Source of the DNA: Streptomyces globisporus
Lineage (GTDB): Bacteria; Actinomycetota; Actinomycetes; Streptomycetales; Streptomycetaceae
Length of the DNA stretch: 64,000 nucleotides
Assembly: GCA_014649555.1 (NCBI GenBank)
Contig: BMTG01000007.1
Coordinates: forward strand, 310,001-374,000
Direction of reading: 5' to 3'
The notes beneath the pieces were generated by a model, which saw only the letters and a list, made by a program, of their open reading frames with translations, searched no databases and had not been told where the DNA came from. A program made the translations under genes and the position numbers. Every line of letters starts with the position of its first letter. Position 1 is the stretch's first letter. This document shows, piece after piece, positions 10,330 through 19,104 of this stretch.

Positions 10330-11052
10330 GTGATGGAAACGATCGTCCTCGGCATCGGCGAAACCCTCGTACGCGACGACCGGCACTGGGCGTCCTGGGC
10401 CAACTGGCTGGGCGTACCGCCGCACACGCTCGGCGCGCTGGTGGGCGCGGCCGTCGCCCAGGGCCGCGAGCCCACGGACGCGCTGCGGATCCTGCGGCCC
10501 GACATGGACGTCGAGGAGGCCTACCGCGCGCGGGCCGCCGCCGGGCGCGGGGAACACCTCGACGAGTCGGACCTCTACCAGGACGTCCGGCCCGCGCTGG
10601 GCGAGCTGCGGGCCGCGGGCATCCGGGTCGTGGTGGCGGGCAACGGCACGGTCCGGGCCGGGGAGCTGCTGCGGGCGCTGGACCTGCCCGCCGATCTGGT
10701 GGTCACCTCGGACGAGTGGGGCGTCCGCAAGCCGGACCCGGAGTTCTTCGCCCGGGTCGCCGAAGTGGCCGACGCGGCCCCGGAAGCAACGCTGTACGTC
10801 GGCGACCACCCGGCCGACGACCTGTTCCCGGCCGCGGCGGCGGGGATGCGGACGGCGCATCTGCGGCGGGGGCCGTACGGGCACTGGTGGGCGGAGCATC
10901 CGGATGTGGTGGAGACGGCGGACTTCCGCATCGACGCGTTGACGGAGCTGGTGGGGTTGGTGGCTTCCTCCTCCGCCGCCGCTTCCGGTGTCACGCCCGA
11001 GGCGGCGGAGGAGAAGGTCGTGCGGCGGGGCACGTTGAGGTCGGTGCGATGA
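10330..11052 (+). CDS. HAD-fold protein lacking the nucleophilic aspartate
   Basis: A 240-residue protein of the haloacid dehalogenase superfamily. The phosphatase-type motif I, usually DxGETL in this subgroup, reads GIGETL, so the nucleophile Asp is Gly8 (codon GGC, one base from GAC). Motif II, normally a Ser or Thr, reads VVVAGNGT with Gly in its place. Motif III (GVRKPDPEFF, Lys about 137) and motif IV (YVGDHPADD, about residues 156-164) are intact. The fold should form, but classical aspartyl-phosphate chemistry looks lost, so it may be a binding or regulatory pseudoenzyme. The start is GTG 10330 or ATG 10333. Confidence 0.85.
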   Translation: MMETIVLGIGETLVRDDRHWASWANWLGVPPHTLGALVGAAVAQGREPTDALRILRPDMDVEEAYRARAAAGRGEHLDESDLYQDVRPALGELRAAGIRVVVAGNGTVRAGELLRALDLPADLVVTSDEWGVRKPDPEFFARVAEVADAAPEATLYVGDHPADDLFPAAAAGMRTAHLRRGPYGHWWAEHPDVVETADFRIDALTELVGLVASSSAAASGVTPEAAEEKVVRRGTLRSVR

Positions 11053-11080
11053 TCCCGCCCAGCCTGGCCGGGGTCGCCAC

Positions 11081-11215
11081 CAGCCTGTCCGGCGTTTGAG
11101 GACGGAACCCTTGCCTCGGAGGGCGTGAGGGGAGACAGGGACCTGGGGCTCGGCACCCCGTCGCGTCACCCAGGTCCACCTGGACGGTTCCGTCCTCAAG
11201 CGCCGGACGGGCTGA
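11081..11215. repeat. Inverted pair of Streptomyces-type intergenic repeats
   Basis: A copy at about 11081-11107 contains GTCCGGCGTTTGAGGACGG. A nearly identical copy in reverse orientation lies at about 11186-11215 (core CCGTCCTCAAGCGCCGGAC). They share a core of the form CCGGCG(C/T)TTGAGGA and flank a non-coding stretch between two convergent genes. The same core recurs five times at 25.5 kb, so it is a dispersed element. The inverted pair could fold as a long terminator. Confidence 0.7.
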
Positions 11216-11242
11216 GGTCGGCGCCCCGGGCGGAGAAGCCCC

Positions 11243-12727
11243 CTAGTCCCCCAGCACCGCCTGCATCACGCTCTTCGCGATCGGGGCGCCAAGGCGGCCA
11301 CCCGAGATGTCCGAGCGGGAGATGTCCATGTCCGTCGGGTCGATGAACACGGCGACCGCGACCGAGCGGCCGTCGTCCTTCTTGCCGTAGCTGACGAACC
11401 AGCCGTACGGGACCTCGTCCTGGACGTTCACGCCGCGCTGGGCGGTGCCCGTCTTGCCGCCGACCGTCACACCGTCGATCAGGGCGCGCTGGGCGCTGCC
11501 CTCCTTCGCGGTGTGCTCCATCATCTCCTGGACCTTCTTCGCCGTCTCGGACGAGACGGCCTGGCTCATCTCCATCGGCTCGTTCTTCTCCAGCGTGGAG
11601 AGGTCCGGGCCGCGCAGCTCGTCGACGATGTAGGGCTGCATCAGCTTGCCGTCGTTGGCGAGGGCCGCCGTGACCATCGCCATCTGCATCGGGGTGCTGG
11701 TGAGGCTGCCCTGGCCCATGCCGGTGAGGGCCGTGCCGGGCTTGTCGAGCTTCGGCGGGTAGAGGCTCTTCGTGGCGAGCAGGTCGCCGAACTCCTCCGC
11801 GTACACGTCCTCGTTGAAGCCGAACTTCTCCGCGGTCTCCCGCATCCGGTCCTCGCCCAGTTCGGACGCGGCGTCCAGGAAGACGTTGTTGCAGGAGAAC
11901 TGCATGGCCGTCTTCATCGAGGCCTTGTTGCACACGGCGTCACCCGCCTCGCTGCCGATCTTGTTCGTGGAGAGCGGCAGCGGGTACGGCGAGACCGCGT
12001 CCGTCTTCGCGTCCACATCGGTGACCACACCGTGCTCCAGCGCCGCCGCGGCCGTGAGGATCTTGAAGGTGGAGCCGGGCGGGTAGGTCTCGCGCAGCGG
12101 GCGGTTGGCCAGCGGCTTGCCCTTCTTCTTCTCCAGCGCGGTGAAGCGGTCGCTCTCCTTGAACGAGATGCCGGCGAAGACCTCGGGGTCGTACGAGGGC
12201 GTCGAGACCAGGGCCAGCACCTTGCCGGTGCTCGGGTCCAGGGCGACGACCGCACCCCGGGCGCCCAGGTCGGTCAGCCCCTTGTAGCCGGCCTTCTGCG
12301 CCTTGGCGTCGATCGTGGTGATCACGTCGCCGCCGCGCCGGGGCTGGCCGGTCAGGACGTCCTTGGCGTGCCGGAAGGCGAACCGGTCGTCCTGGCCGCT
12401 GAGGACGCTGTCGTAGGTCCGCTCCAGCAGCGAGGTGCCCCGGGCCTGGGAGGCGTACCCGGTGACGGGGGCGTACATCGCCCCGTCCTTGTTGGTCCGG
12501 CGGAACGCGTAGTCCCGGCTGTCGGTCTCCTTCGAGCCGGTGATCGCCTTGCCGCCGACGATGATGTCGCCACGCGGGGTGGAGAACCGCTCGAACCGCA
12601 CCCGGGCGTTGTGCTCGTTCTGGGCCAGCTCCTGGCGGTCGACGTGCTGGAGCCAGTTCGCCCGCAGCAGCAGGGCCAGCACCAGCAGCCCGCAGAAGAT
12701 GGCTATGTGCCGCAACGGCCTGTTCAT
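11243..12727 (-). CDS. Class B penicillin-binding protein (transpeptidase, PbpA type)
   Basis: Cross-links peptidoglycan outside the membrane. The 494-residue protein starts with a single membrane anchor (IAIFCGLLVLALLL, about residues 8-21), then a dimerisation domain and a transpeptidase domain. The penicillin-binding motifs are complete: Ser219-x-x-Lys in PPGSTFK, SCN at about 278-280, and Lys425-Thr-Gly in GGKTGTA. ATG 12727 is preferred because GGGGAG sits just upstream; a GTG 12 bp earlier would overlap that site. No ftsW/rodA partner is adjacent, so it is probably one of the several dispersed PbpA paralogues of streptomycetes rather than the one in the division-associated operon. Confidence 0.93.
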   Translation of the reverse strand: MNRPLRHIAIFCGLLVLALLLRANWLQHVDRQELAQNEHNARVRFERFSTPRGDIIVGGKAITGSKETDSRDYAFRRTNKDGAMYAPVTGYASQARGTSLLERTYDSVLSGQDDRFAFRHAKDVLTGQPRRGGDVITTIDAKAQKAGYKGLTDLGARGAVVALDPSTGKVLALVSTPSYDPEVFAGISFKESDRFTALEKKKGKPLANRPLRETYPPGSTFKILTAAAALEHGVVTDVDAKTDAVSPYPLPLSTNKIGSEAGDAVCNKASMKTAMQFSCNNVFLDAASELGEDRMRETAEKFGFNEDVYAEEFGDLLATKSLYPPKLDKPGTALTGMGQGSLTSTPMQMAMVTAALANDGKLMQPYIVDELRGPDLSTLEKNEPMEMSQAVSSETAKKVQEMMEHTAKEGSAQRALIDGVTVGGKTGTAQRGVNVQDEVPYGWFVSYGKKDDGRSVAVAVFIDPTDMDISRSDISGGRLGAPIAKSVMQAVLGD

Positions 12728-12835
12728 TCCACTCCCCACCCGGGCGGGCCTGTGGCCCGCGTATAGCGATCCCCGGTGAATAAGGATGCCCTGTACGCGG
12801 GCGCGGTTGCACCGGCGGCCCCGGAGGGCCCCTTC

Positions 12836-13681
12836 TCACAGGTACGCGGCGTACGCGTCCAGGGTCCGCAGCACCTCCGCTTCGTCCGCCGGGGGCAGCT
12901 GGAGCACGACCTCCTCGATGCCCAGCTCAGCGTAGTGGCCGAGCTTCCCGGGGCTCGGCTGCACCGCGTACGGCACCACCTGGAGGCCCTTCGGGTCGCG
13001 CCCGGCCTCCTCCCAGGCCGCCCGCAGCTTCGGCAGGGACTCGGTGAGGCCCCCGCCGCCGATGGGCAGCCAGCCGTCCGCGTACTCCGCGATGTGCGCG
13101 AACAGCTTCGGGCCCGCCCCGCCGCCGATCAGCGTGCGCGGGCCGTTGACCGGGCCGCGGGGCCGCTGGAAGGGCTTCGGGTGCGCCTCGCTCGCCTGCA
13201 CCGCCCCGAAGGCACTCTCGTACCCGGTCGGCTCGTCCGCCCACAGGGCCCGCATCAGCGCCATCCGGTCCCGCACCCGGTAGCGGCGTGTCGGCCACTC
13301 CACCCCGTGGTCGGCGGCCTCCTCGACGTTCCAGCCGTAGCCGACGCCGAGCGTGAACCGGCCGCCGGAGAGGTGGTCCAGGGTGGCCGCCTGCTTCGCC
13401 AGGTCGATCGGGTCGTGCTGGGCGACCAGCGTGATGCCGGTGCCGAGGGTGAGGCGCTCGGTGACGGCGGCGGCCTGGCCGAGGGCGACGAACGGGTCCA
13501 GCGTCCGGCCGTACTCGCGGGGCAGCTCACCCCCCATCGGGTACGGCGTGCGGCGGCTGACCGGAATGTGCGTGTGCTCGGGCAGATACAGCCCGCCGAA
13601 CCCCCGCTGCTCCAGTTCGCGGGCGAGCCTGACCGGGGTCACCGTCTCGTCGGTGAGGAAGATCGTGGTGGAAATCCGCAT
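12836..13681 (-). CDS. Luciferase-like (LLM) F420-dependent oxidoreductase
   Basis: A 281-residue TIM-barrel oxidoreductase of the luciferase-like monooxygenase superfamily. It shows the usual LYLPEHTHIP region near residue 35, the core TLDHLSGGRFTLGVGYGW at about 105-122, and GGGAGPK near 190. These are typical of the F420-dependent TIGR03619-like subgroup, as I recall it, which fits fbiC lying 2.7 kb away. Substrate unknown. ATG 13681 is preferred over GTG 13690 because GGAGG lies 8 bp before it. Divergent from the PHP-domain gene. Confidence 0.88.
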   Translation of the reverse strand: MRISTTIFLTDETVTPVRLARELEQRGFGGLYLPEHTHIPVSRRTPYPMGGELPREYGRTLDPFVALGQAAAVTERLTLGTGITLVAQHDPIDLAKQAATLDHLSGGRFTLGVGYGWNVEEAADHGVEWPTRRYRVRDRMALMRALWADEPTGYESAFGAVQASEAHPKPFQRPRGPVNGPRTLIGGGAGPKLFAHIAEYADGWLPIGGGGLTESLPKLRAAWEEAGRDPKGLQVVPYAVQPSPGKLGHYAELGIEEVVLQLPPADEAEVLRTLDAYAAYL

Positions 13682-13841
13682 CGAAGCCACCTCCGTGGTC
13701 GTCGTCGTTCCGTACGTCGTCTTGTACGCGTCCCGTTACGCCGTCCCGTCACGCCGTCTTGTTTCGTCGTCCTTCTGTACGTCGTCCGTGCGAAGCGCCA
13801 ACGTAAGCCGTATGTCGGCGAAATCCGAGACCGTGACGGCC

Positions 13842-15452
13842 ATGAACACCGCCAGGAACACCGCCGTGAACACCTCGACGAACACCACCGTGAACCGGCG
13901 CGGCCTCCTCGCCGCGACCGCGGCCACCGGCCTGACATTGGCCCCCGTGAACTTCGCCCGAGCCGAGGAGCGCCCCGGGACCGGCCCCGAGGGCCCCCAC
14001 CGCACCCGGACCGTGCGCGGGACCCTGCCCGCCGGATCGCCCGACTATGTGTATCTCCCGGTCGAAGTCCCTCGCGGGGTGGCCGAGTTCGCCGTCTCCT
14101 ACACCTACGGGAAACCACCCGTCCCGCCCGGCGTCCAGGGCAACGCGCTCGACATCGGCCTGTTCGACGAACGCGGTACGGCCCTGGGCGGGCGCGGCTT
14201 CCGGGGCTGGTCCGGCGGGGCGCGCACCGCGTTCTTCGTCCGGTCCGACACCGCGACCCCCGGCTAGCTCCCCGGCCCCGTACGCCCCGGCACCTGGCAC
14301 ATCGCCCTGGCCCCCTACACCGTCGCCCCCGAGGGCCTCCCGTACGAGGTGACCGTCACCCTCCGCTTCGGCGAAACGGCCTCCACCCCCGCGCCGGTGT
14401 ACCCGCCCGAGCGGGCCAGGGGACGCGGCCGGGCCTGGTACCGGGGCGACTGCCACGTCCACTCCGTCCACTCCGACGGGCGGCGCACCCCGGCCGAGGT
14501 CGCCGCCGCCGCGCGGGCCGCCGGGCTCGACTTCATCAACAGCAGCGAGCACAACACCACCTCCGCGCACACCGCGTGGGAGGGGCTGTGGGGCGACAAC
14601 CTGCTCATCCTGACCGGCGAGGAGATCACCACCCGCAACGGACACGTGCTGGCCGTCGGCACCGACCCGGGCGTCTTCGTCGACTGGCGCTACCGGGCCC
14701 GCGACAACCGCTTCGGCCGGTACGCGCACCAGATCCGCCGGGCCGGCGGTCTCGTCGTGCCCGCCCATCCGCACGCCACGTGCATCGGCTGCAACTGGAA
14801 GTTCGGCCTCGCGGAGGCGGACGCGGTCGAGGTGTGGAACGGGCCCTGGACCCCGGACGACGAGGTCGCCCTCGCCGAGTGGGACAACGCGCTGGTGGCC
14901 TCCGTACAGAAAACGGACGTACGGAACACGGACGTACGGAACGCGGACGACGGGCCGGGGCGCTGGCTCCCCGCGATGGGCAACAGCGACGCCCACCGCG
15001 AACCGGACCGGCTGGGCCACCCGCAGACCGTCGTCCTGGCCGAGTCCCTGTCGCGGCGGGCGATCCTCGCGGGCATCCGGGCGGGCCGCTCCTACCTCGC
15101 CGAGTCCGCCGCCCTGACCCTCTCCTTCGCCGCGACGGACGGGCGGGGCGGGCACGCGGGCATCGGGGAGCGGCTGCGGGCGGCGGCCGACGCACCGGTG
15201 ACCGTACGGCTGGAGGTGTCGGGTGCGGCCGCCGACTGCACGGTGCGCCTGGTCACCGACCAGGGTGTGCTGCTGACCACCCCGCTGCCCGCGGAGGGAG
15301 CGGGCGTGGTGGAGTGGCGTACGACCCCCGCCCACGCCGCGTACGTGCGCGCCGAGGTCCGGCACCCACCGGCCGTTCCCGGACTGCCGGGCGCGTTCGC
15401 GGCGCTCACCAATCCGGTCTTCCTCGACGTGGCGGCCGGTACGGCGGACTGA
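13842..15452 (+). pseudogene. CehA/McbA-family PHP metallohydrolase interrupted by an in-frame amber codon
   Basis: Both halves lie in one frame. The N-terminal half carries a Tat-type signal (NRRGLLAATAATG) and a beta-rich domain. The C-terminal half carries PHP metal ligands: GDCHVHSVHSDG, NSSEHN, LTGEE, PAHPHA and GNSDAH. Between them TAG at 14265-14267 stops translation, yet the frame continues sensibly (LPGPVRPGTWHIALAPYTV). The expected residue is Tyr, so a single TAC-to-TAG change is the simplest cause. An intact protein would be an exported phosphoesterase-like metallohydrolase of about 536 residues. Restart at GTG 14349 would yield the PHP domain without a signal. Starts at 13812, 13842 or GTG 13890 are all possible. 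It could also be a sequencing error. Confidence 0.8.
13845..13892 (+). repeat. Four imperfect 12-bp tandem repeats in the PHP gene 5' end
   Basis: Four units of the form AACACC-NNN-NNG encode Asn-Thr-x-x repeats just before the twin-arginine signal. They extend the n-region or, if translation begins at GTG 13890, form part of the leader. Confidence 0.6.
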
Positions 15453-15543
15453 GCAGCGGGACCGGCGAGTCCGGTACGGCGGGCCGGGATGCGGGAAGGG
15501 ACGAAGCACGCGCGGCGCGGAGGCCGGGCGGAGAGGAGCGGGC

Positions 15544-16008
15544 ATGGGACCGGGGCTGGGGTACTTCCTGCTGCCGGCGGGCGGCGCGCTGAGCCTGACC
15601 GGGGTGATCACCGGCAACGGCACGCTGATCAGCCTGAGCTGGATCATGTGGGTGCTCGGGATCCTGCTCATCCTGGGCAACCGGTACCGCCGCCCCGCCG
15701 ATCCGCGCGCGCTGGCGGTCGCGGCCGCCGCCGGGGACGCCCGGGCGGTACGGGGGCTGCGGACGCTCGCCCTGACCGCGCGGGCCGAGGGGCGTCCCGA
15801 CACGGCCGAGCGGCTGCTGCGTCAGGCGGTGAAGGCCGGTGACGTGGAGTCGATGTGGGAGCTGGGCCGCCTGGTCGAGCACCGCGAGGGCCTGGCGGCG
15901 GCGGAGCCGTGGTTCCGGATGGCGGCGGAGCGGGGGCACGCGGTGGCCAAGCGGCTGTTCCGGCCGGGCGGCGCGCTGCACCCGGACGGGGCGGACCCGG
16001 CGCCGTGA
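15544..16008 (+). CDS. Small membrane protein with Sel1/TPR-like repeats
   Basis: A 154-residue protein. Residues about 5-45 contain two closely spaced hydrophobic segments ending in WIMWVLGILLILGNRYRR, so it is membrane-anchored. The rest has Sel1-like helical repeats (AERLLRQAVKAGDVESMWELG, then AEPWFRMAAERGHAVAKRL), a protein-interaction fold. No catalytic motif is visible. The start follows GGAGAGGAG. It is downstream of the broken PHP gene on the same strand (about 90 bp) and convergent with the acylase gene. Confidence 0.8.
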   Translation: MGPGLGYFLLPAGGALSLTGVITGNGTLISLSWIMWVLGILLILGNRYRRPADPRALAVAAAAGDARAVRGLRTLALTARAEGRPDTAERLLRQAVKAGDVESMWELGRLVEHREGLAAAEPWFRMAAERGHAVAKRLFRPGGALHPDGADPAP

Positions 16009-16056
16009 GGACACCGCCTCGGGCTATGGGGTCCGCCCCCGCGCGAGCGGTTTCCG

Positions 16057-18990
16057 TTACGCCAGTCCCAGCGCCGCCCTCGTCAGGAACGCGAGCCGGG
16101 CCGTCTTCTCCGGCTTCTTGATCTCCGGGCCCAGCTCGAACCCCATCCGGACCATCCGGGCGATCGCCTTCTCGTTGCGGGCGTCGGGCTCCACGACGAC
16201 CCGCACATGGGCCGGGTCGCTGAAGACGTAGGCGATGAACGCGGTGAGCAGGGCCTCCGTGTACCCCCGCACCGCGCCTTCGCCCTCGGCGGGCGCGATC
16301 AGCAGGTGGACGCCGAAGTCCCCGGGCTGGACGTCGTAGCACTCGCCGACCGGGTCGGCGTCCGGCTCGTACGTCTGGAACAGCGCGGCGGGAACCCCGT
16401 CGCGCAGGGCGAGATAGGCGTGGTGCGTGGGGAGCGAGTCGACGAACTCGTAGATCTCGCGGACCTGTTCACGGGTGTGGTCGGCCATGCCCCAGAAGCG
16501 GGCCCGTTCCTCGGTGACCCAGCCGTGCAGTAGCTCGGCGTCGGCCGCCGGGTCGACCGGGACGAGGCGGACGGTGCCGAAGCCCTCGACCTTCTGCTCG
16601 TGGACGGCCGGGCGCAGGGCGGGCGCGAGGGACTCGGGGGCTGCGGTCATGGCGGGGTTCTCCTCGCGGCGGTGCGTCGTGCGGTGGGGCGTCGTGCGGT
16701 GCAGCAGGTTCCAGTCCGTGACGACCGGGGCGAGCGCGCCCCGTGCCCACAGGGGCGTCTGGTCGCGGTGGTGGGCGGATCCGGGGACTCCGGACGCGCC
16801 GAAGGGGACCGCCCACCGGCTGTCCTCGCGGCGGGCCAGGTCCCAGACGTAGCGGGCGGCCGGGCCCCGGGCGAACAGGTCGGTGACGCCGGGGACGCTG
16901 GAGGTGGACAGCACGCAGTCGTGGTCGCCGGCGACCCCCGGCCGGATCGCCTGAGCGTCGACGCCGTCGGGTGCGAGGTCCGGCAGGGCCTGCCAGGGGG
17001 ACAGCCGGTGCAGCTCGCCCCACGGGGCGGGCGGAGTCTCGTCCGCCGCCGCCGCGACGGCCTCGGCCGAGGCCGCGACGAGCGCCAACCGGTCCTCGTA
17101 CGGCAGGAGTCCGACGGTGAGCAGGCTCTCCAGGGCGTAGCCGATCCGGGGGACGGCGGCGAGCCAGGGGCGGAAGAGGGCGGGGTAGGCGGCCGAGCGC
17201 CAGGGGTCGTCCGCGCCCGTGACGCCCTTGAGCGCGGGGTGGGCGGCCAGCCGGTGGACGACGTCGGTGCGCAGGCGGGCGTAGAGAGTCGCGTCGGTGC
17301 TGTCCGCGTCCATGTGGCGGTCCCAGCGCAGCAGCCGGTCCCGGAGGCGTTCGGCGGCGGGGCCGAGGTCCGGGGCCCAGGCCAGGAGGGACAGCAGTGG
17401 GCGGGAGGAAGCGAGGAGGGTGTCGGTGTGGACGGCGGCCTGGGCGTCGGGGGTCCAGCCGGTGTCCGCGCCGAGCAACTCCCGTATCCGGCGGGCCCGG
17501 TGCGGGGGCGCGAACTCGACGCCGAGCGGGGCGGCGAGGCCGCGCTCGTTGGCCATCACCGCGATCCCGCCGGGGCCGTCGGCCTCGGTACGGGGCAGGG
17601 GGGCGGTCTCGCCCTCACGCCAGGCGTACGCCGGGTCCTCGGCGGGAACGACCCGCAGCCGGTTGGCGTACGGGCGCACCGGGACGTGTCCGGCGACCCG
17701 GTGCAGGGTGGCCCCGGAGGTGTCGGCGGCGAGCACCACGTTGACGGGTTCGACCCAGCGGTCGAGGGCGGTGTCGACATCGGCGACCGTACGGGCCCGG
17801 AGCAGCGCGGGCAGCGCGTCGAAGCCGAGCTCGCCGGTGACGCGGGGCGGGTAGCGGAGGCTGATGAAGGTGCCGTCGGCGGCCGGGGCCACGTCCGCTG
17901 CCTCGCTCCCGGCCACGTCGGCCGCCTCGACCCCGACCCCGACACCGGCCCCGGGGCCGTCCCCGATGATCACCGGCCCCCGGTCCGTCTCGATGACCTC
18001 GACCTGCTCCGGGTCCGCCCCCGCCACCTCGACCGTCTCGATGTGGGCGTGGGCCGGGTACCAGCCGTCCGGGCCGAGCGCCTCCACTCCGCCGTCCGGG
18101 GTGCGGCGCAACCGCTCCCGGTAGAGGTCCTGGTAGTCGGCCATGGCGTTGGTGATCGCCCAGGCGACGTAACCGGTGTGCCCGAAGTGGGCGATACCGG
18201 GGATGCCGGGGACCGCGAGGCCGACGACGTCGAACTCGGGGCAGGCCAGCCGGATCTGCTGGTAGACGCCGGGGTCCTCGATGAAGCGGTGCGGGTCGCC
18301 CGCGAGGAGCGGGGCTCCGGTGGCGGTGCGGGCGCCGGTGAGCAGCCAGCCGTTGCTGCCCGCCGTGCCGGGGCCGTCGGTGGCGAAGGGGGTCATCCGG
18401 TCCTCGCCGAGCCGGCGGGCCACCTCTTCACGCCAGAGTTTGGTCGGGAACCCCGCGAACAGGATGTGCGTGGAGAGCCAGACGCCGAGCGGGGTCCAGG
18501 GCTCCCAGCGGCCGGGCGCAAGGCCCACGGCGGCGAACTCGGGTGCCTGCGCAGCCCCTTCGACAAGGCCATCGTTGACGCCGTCGACGTACGCGGTCAC
18601 CCAGGCGGCGGTCTCCGGTGCGAGGCGGTCGAAGCAGCGGCGGGCGGTGTCGGCGACCCGGGCCCGCCGGACGAACCGGTCCCAGTCGACGGCTTCCGCG
18701 CCCAGGTGGGAGGCGCTGGTGCCGAGCGCCCGGTGCCGTTCGGTCTCCAGCTGCCAGGCCCGGTCGAGGGCGGTCGCGTGGCCCTGGGCGCGGGCCAGCG
18801 TGAGGGCGTCGGCGGCCCGCAGGTGGGGTATCCCCCAGTCGTCCCGGAAGAGTTCGTAGCCCCCGGAGTCCTCCCCCGCCCCCGGGCCCCGTCTCTCGCC
18901 GGGCTGCGCGCCCGGACCCCCGCCCGGACCCTCGGCCGGTCTCGCTCCAGGTCTCTCCCGGTCGACGTCAGCGGTCATCGCTCTGCCCAT
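16057..18990 (-). CDS. Penicillin acylase-family Ntn hydrolase fused to siderophore-type GNAT acetyltransferase
   Basis: A 977-residue fusion. The first 780 or so residues are a penicillin-acylase-type N-terminal-nucleophile hydrolase: RDDWGIPHLRA near the start, and the self-cleavage site TAG|SNGW, whose Ser (about 212 from this start) becomes the catalytic N-terminus. The last 197 residues are a GNAT acetyltransferase of the kind that acylates hydroxylamines in hydroxamate siderophores (EERARFWGM, DFGVHLLIAPAEGEGAVRGYTEALL, RVVVEPDARNEKAIARM). A strong ribosome site and ATG lie exactly at the GNAT boundary (16650), so the acetyltransferase may also be made separately. The promoter holds a perfect iron box shared with a siderophore-interacting protein, so a role in siderophore tailoring is likely. 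No signal peptide is evident. Starts at 19017 (GTG) or 18978 are possible. Confidence 0.85.
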   Translation of the reverse strand: MGRAMTADVDRERPGARPAEGPGGGPGAQPGERRGPGAGEDSGGYELFRDDWGIPHLRAADALTLARAQGHATALDRAWQLETERHRALGTSASHLGAEAVDWDRFVRRARVADTARRCFDRLAPETAAWVTAYVDGVNDGLVEGAAQAPEFAAVGLAPGRWEPWTPLGVWLSTHILFAGFPTKLWREEVARRLGEDRMTPFATDGPGTAGSNGWLLTGARTATGAPLLAGDPHRFIEDPGVYQQIRLACPEFDVVGLAVPGIPGIAHFGHTGYVAWAITNAMADYQDLYRERLRRTPDGGVEALGPDGWYPAHAHIETVEVAGADPEQVEVIETDRGPVIIGDGPGAGVGVGVEAADVAGSEAADVAPAADGTFISLRYPPRVTGELGFDALPALLRARTVADVDTALDRWVEPVNVVLAADTSGATLHRVAGHVPVRPYANRLRVVPAEDPAYAWREGETAPLPRTEADGPGGIAVMANERGLAAPLGVEFAPPHRARRIRELLGADTGWTPDAQAAVHTDTLLASSRPLLSLLAWAPDLGPAAERLRDRLLRWDRHMDADSTDATLYARLRTDVVHRLAAHPALKGVTGADDPWRSAAYPALFRPWLAAVPRIGYALESLLTVGLLPYEDRLALVAASAEAVAAAADETPPAPWGELHRLSPWQALPDLAPDGVDAQAIRPGVAGDHDCVLSTSSVPGVTDLFARGPAARYVWDLARREDSRWAVPFGASGVPGSAHHRDQTPLWARGALAPVVTDWNLLHRTTPHRTTHRREENPAMTAAPESLAPALRPAVHEQKVEGFGTVRLVPVDPAADAELLHGWVTEERARFWGMADHTREQVREIYEFVDSLPTHHAYLALRDGVPAALFQTYEPDADPVGECYDVQPGDFGVHLLIAPAEGEGAVRGYTEALLTAFIAYVFSDPAHVRVVVEPDARNEKAIARMVRMGFELGPEIKKPEKTARLAFLTRAALGLA
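16651..16665 (-). promoter_or_regulatory. Internal ribosome binding site at the acylase/GNAT junction
   Basis: On the minus strand GAGGAGAA (16665-16658) lies 7 nt before ATG 16650, which begins MTAAPES, the natural start of a stand-alone GNAT protein. There is no stop codon between the acylase and this ATG. Confidence 0.6.
16672..16701 (-). repeat. 15-bp tandem duplication at the fusion junction
   Basis: Two near-identical 15-bp units (16672-16686 and 16687-16701, one mismatch) encode HRTTP and HRTTH just after the natural end of the acylase domain. Such a duplication could have removed or bypassed an original stop codon. Confidence 0.65.
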
Positions 18991-19033
18991 CCCCTGCTCC
19001 CGGTGGTTTTCAGCCACTCCTCAGCCCCCGAGA

Positions 19034-19054
19034 TTTAGGTTAGCCTAACCTAAA
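19034..19054. promoter_or_regulatory. DmdR/IdeR iron box (perfect palindrome)
   Basis: A 21-bp perfect palindrome around a central C; its inner 19 bases, 19035-19053, match the iron-box consensus recognised by the iron-dependent DtxR-family repressors DmdR1/IdeR. It lies between the divergent acylase/GNAT gene and the siderophore-interacting protein gene, so both should be repressed when iron is plentiful. Confidence 0.95.
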
Positions 19055-19104
19055 GAGACCCTTAGGGCAGTGGGCCGGGGCGGCAGGAGAGGGCGGGGAA
19101 CACC

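Noticed and set aside
12776..15592. A very long open frame on the plus strand (over 900 codons) spanning the F420-type oxidoreductase and PHP genes
   Set aside because: Its translation is Arg/Gly/Pro-rich low-complexity sequence and it overlaps well-supported genes on both strands; typical antisense or off-frame artefact of high GC.
16057..18990. Beta-lactam resistance enzyme
   Set aside because: Penicillin acylase is only a family name; the iron box and siderophore neighbours point to siderophore metabolism.
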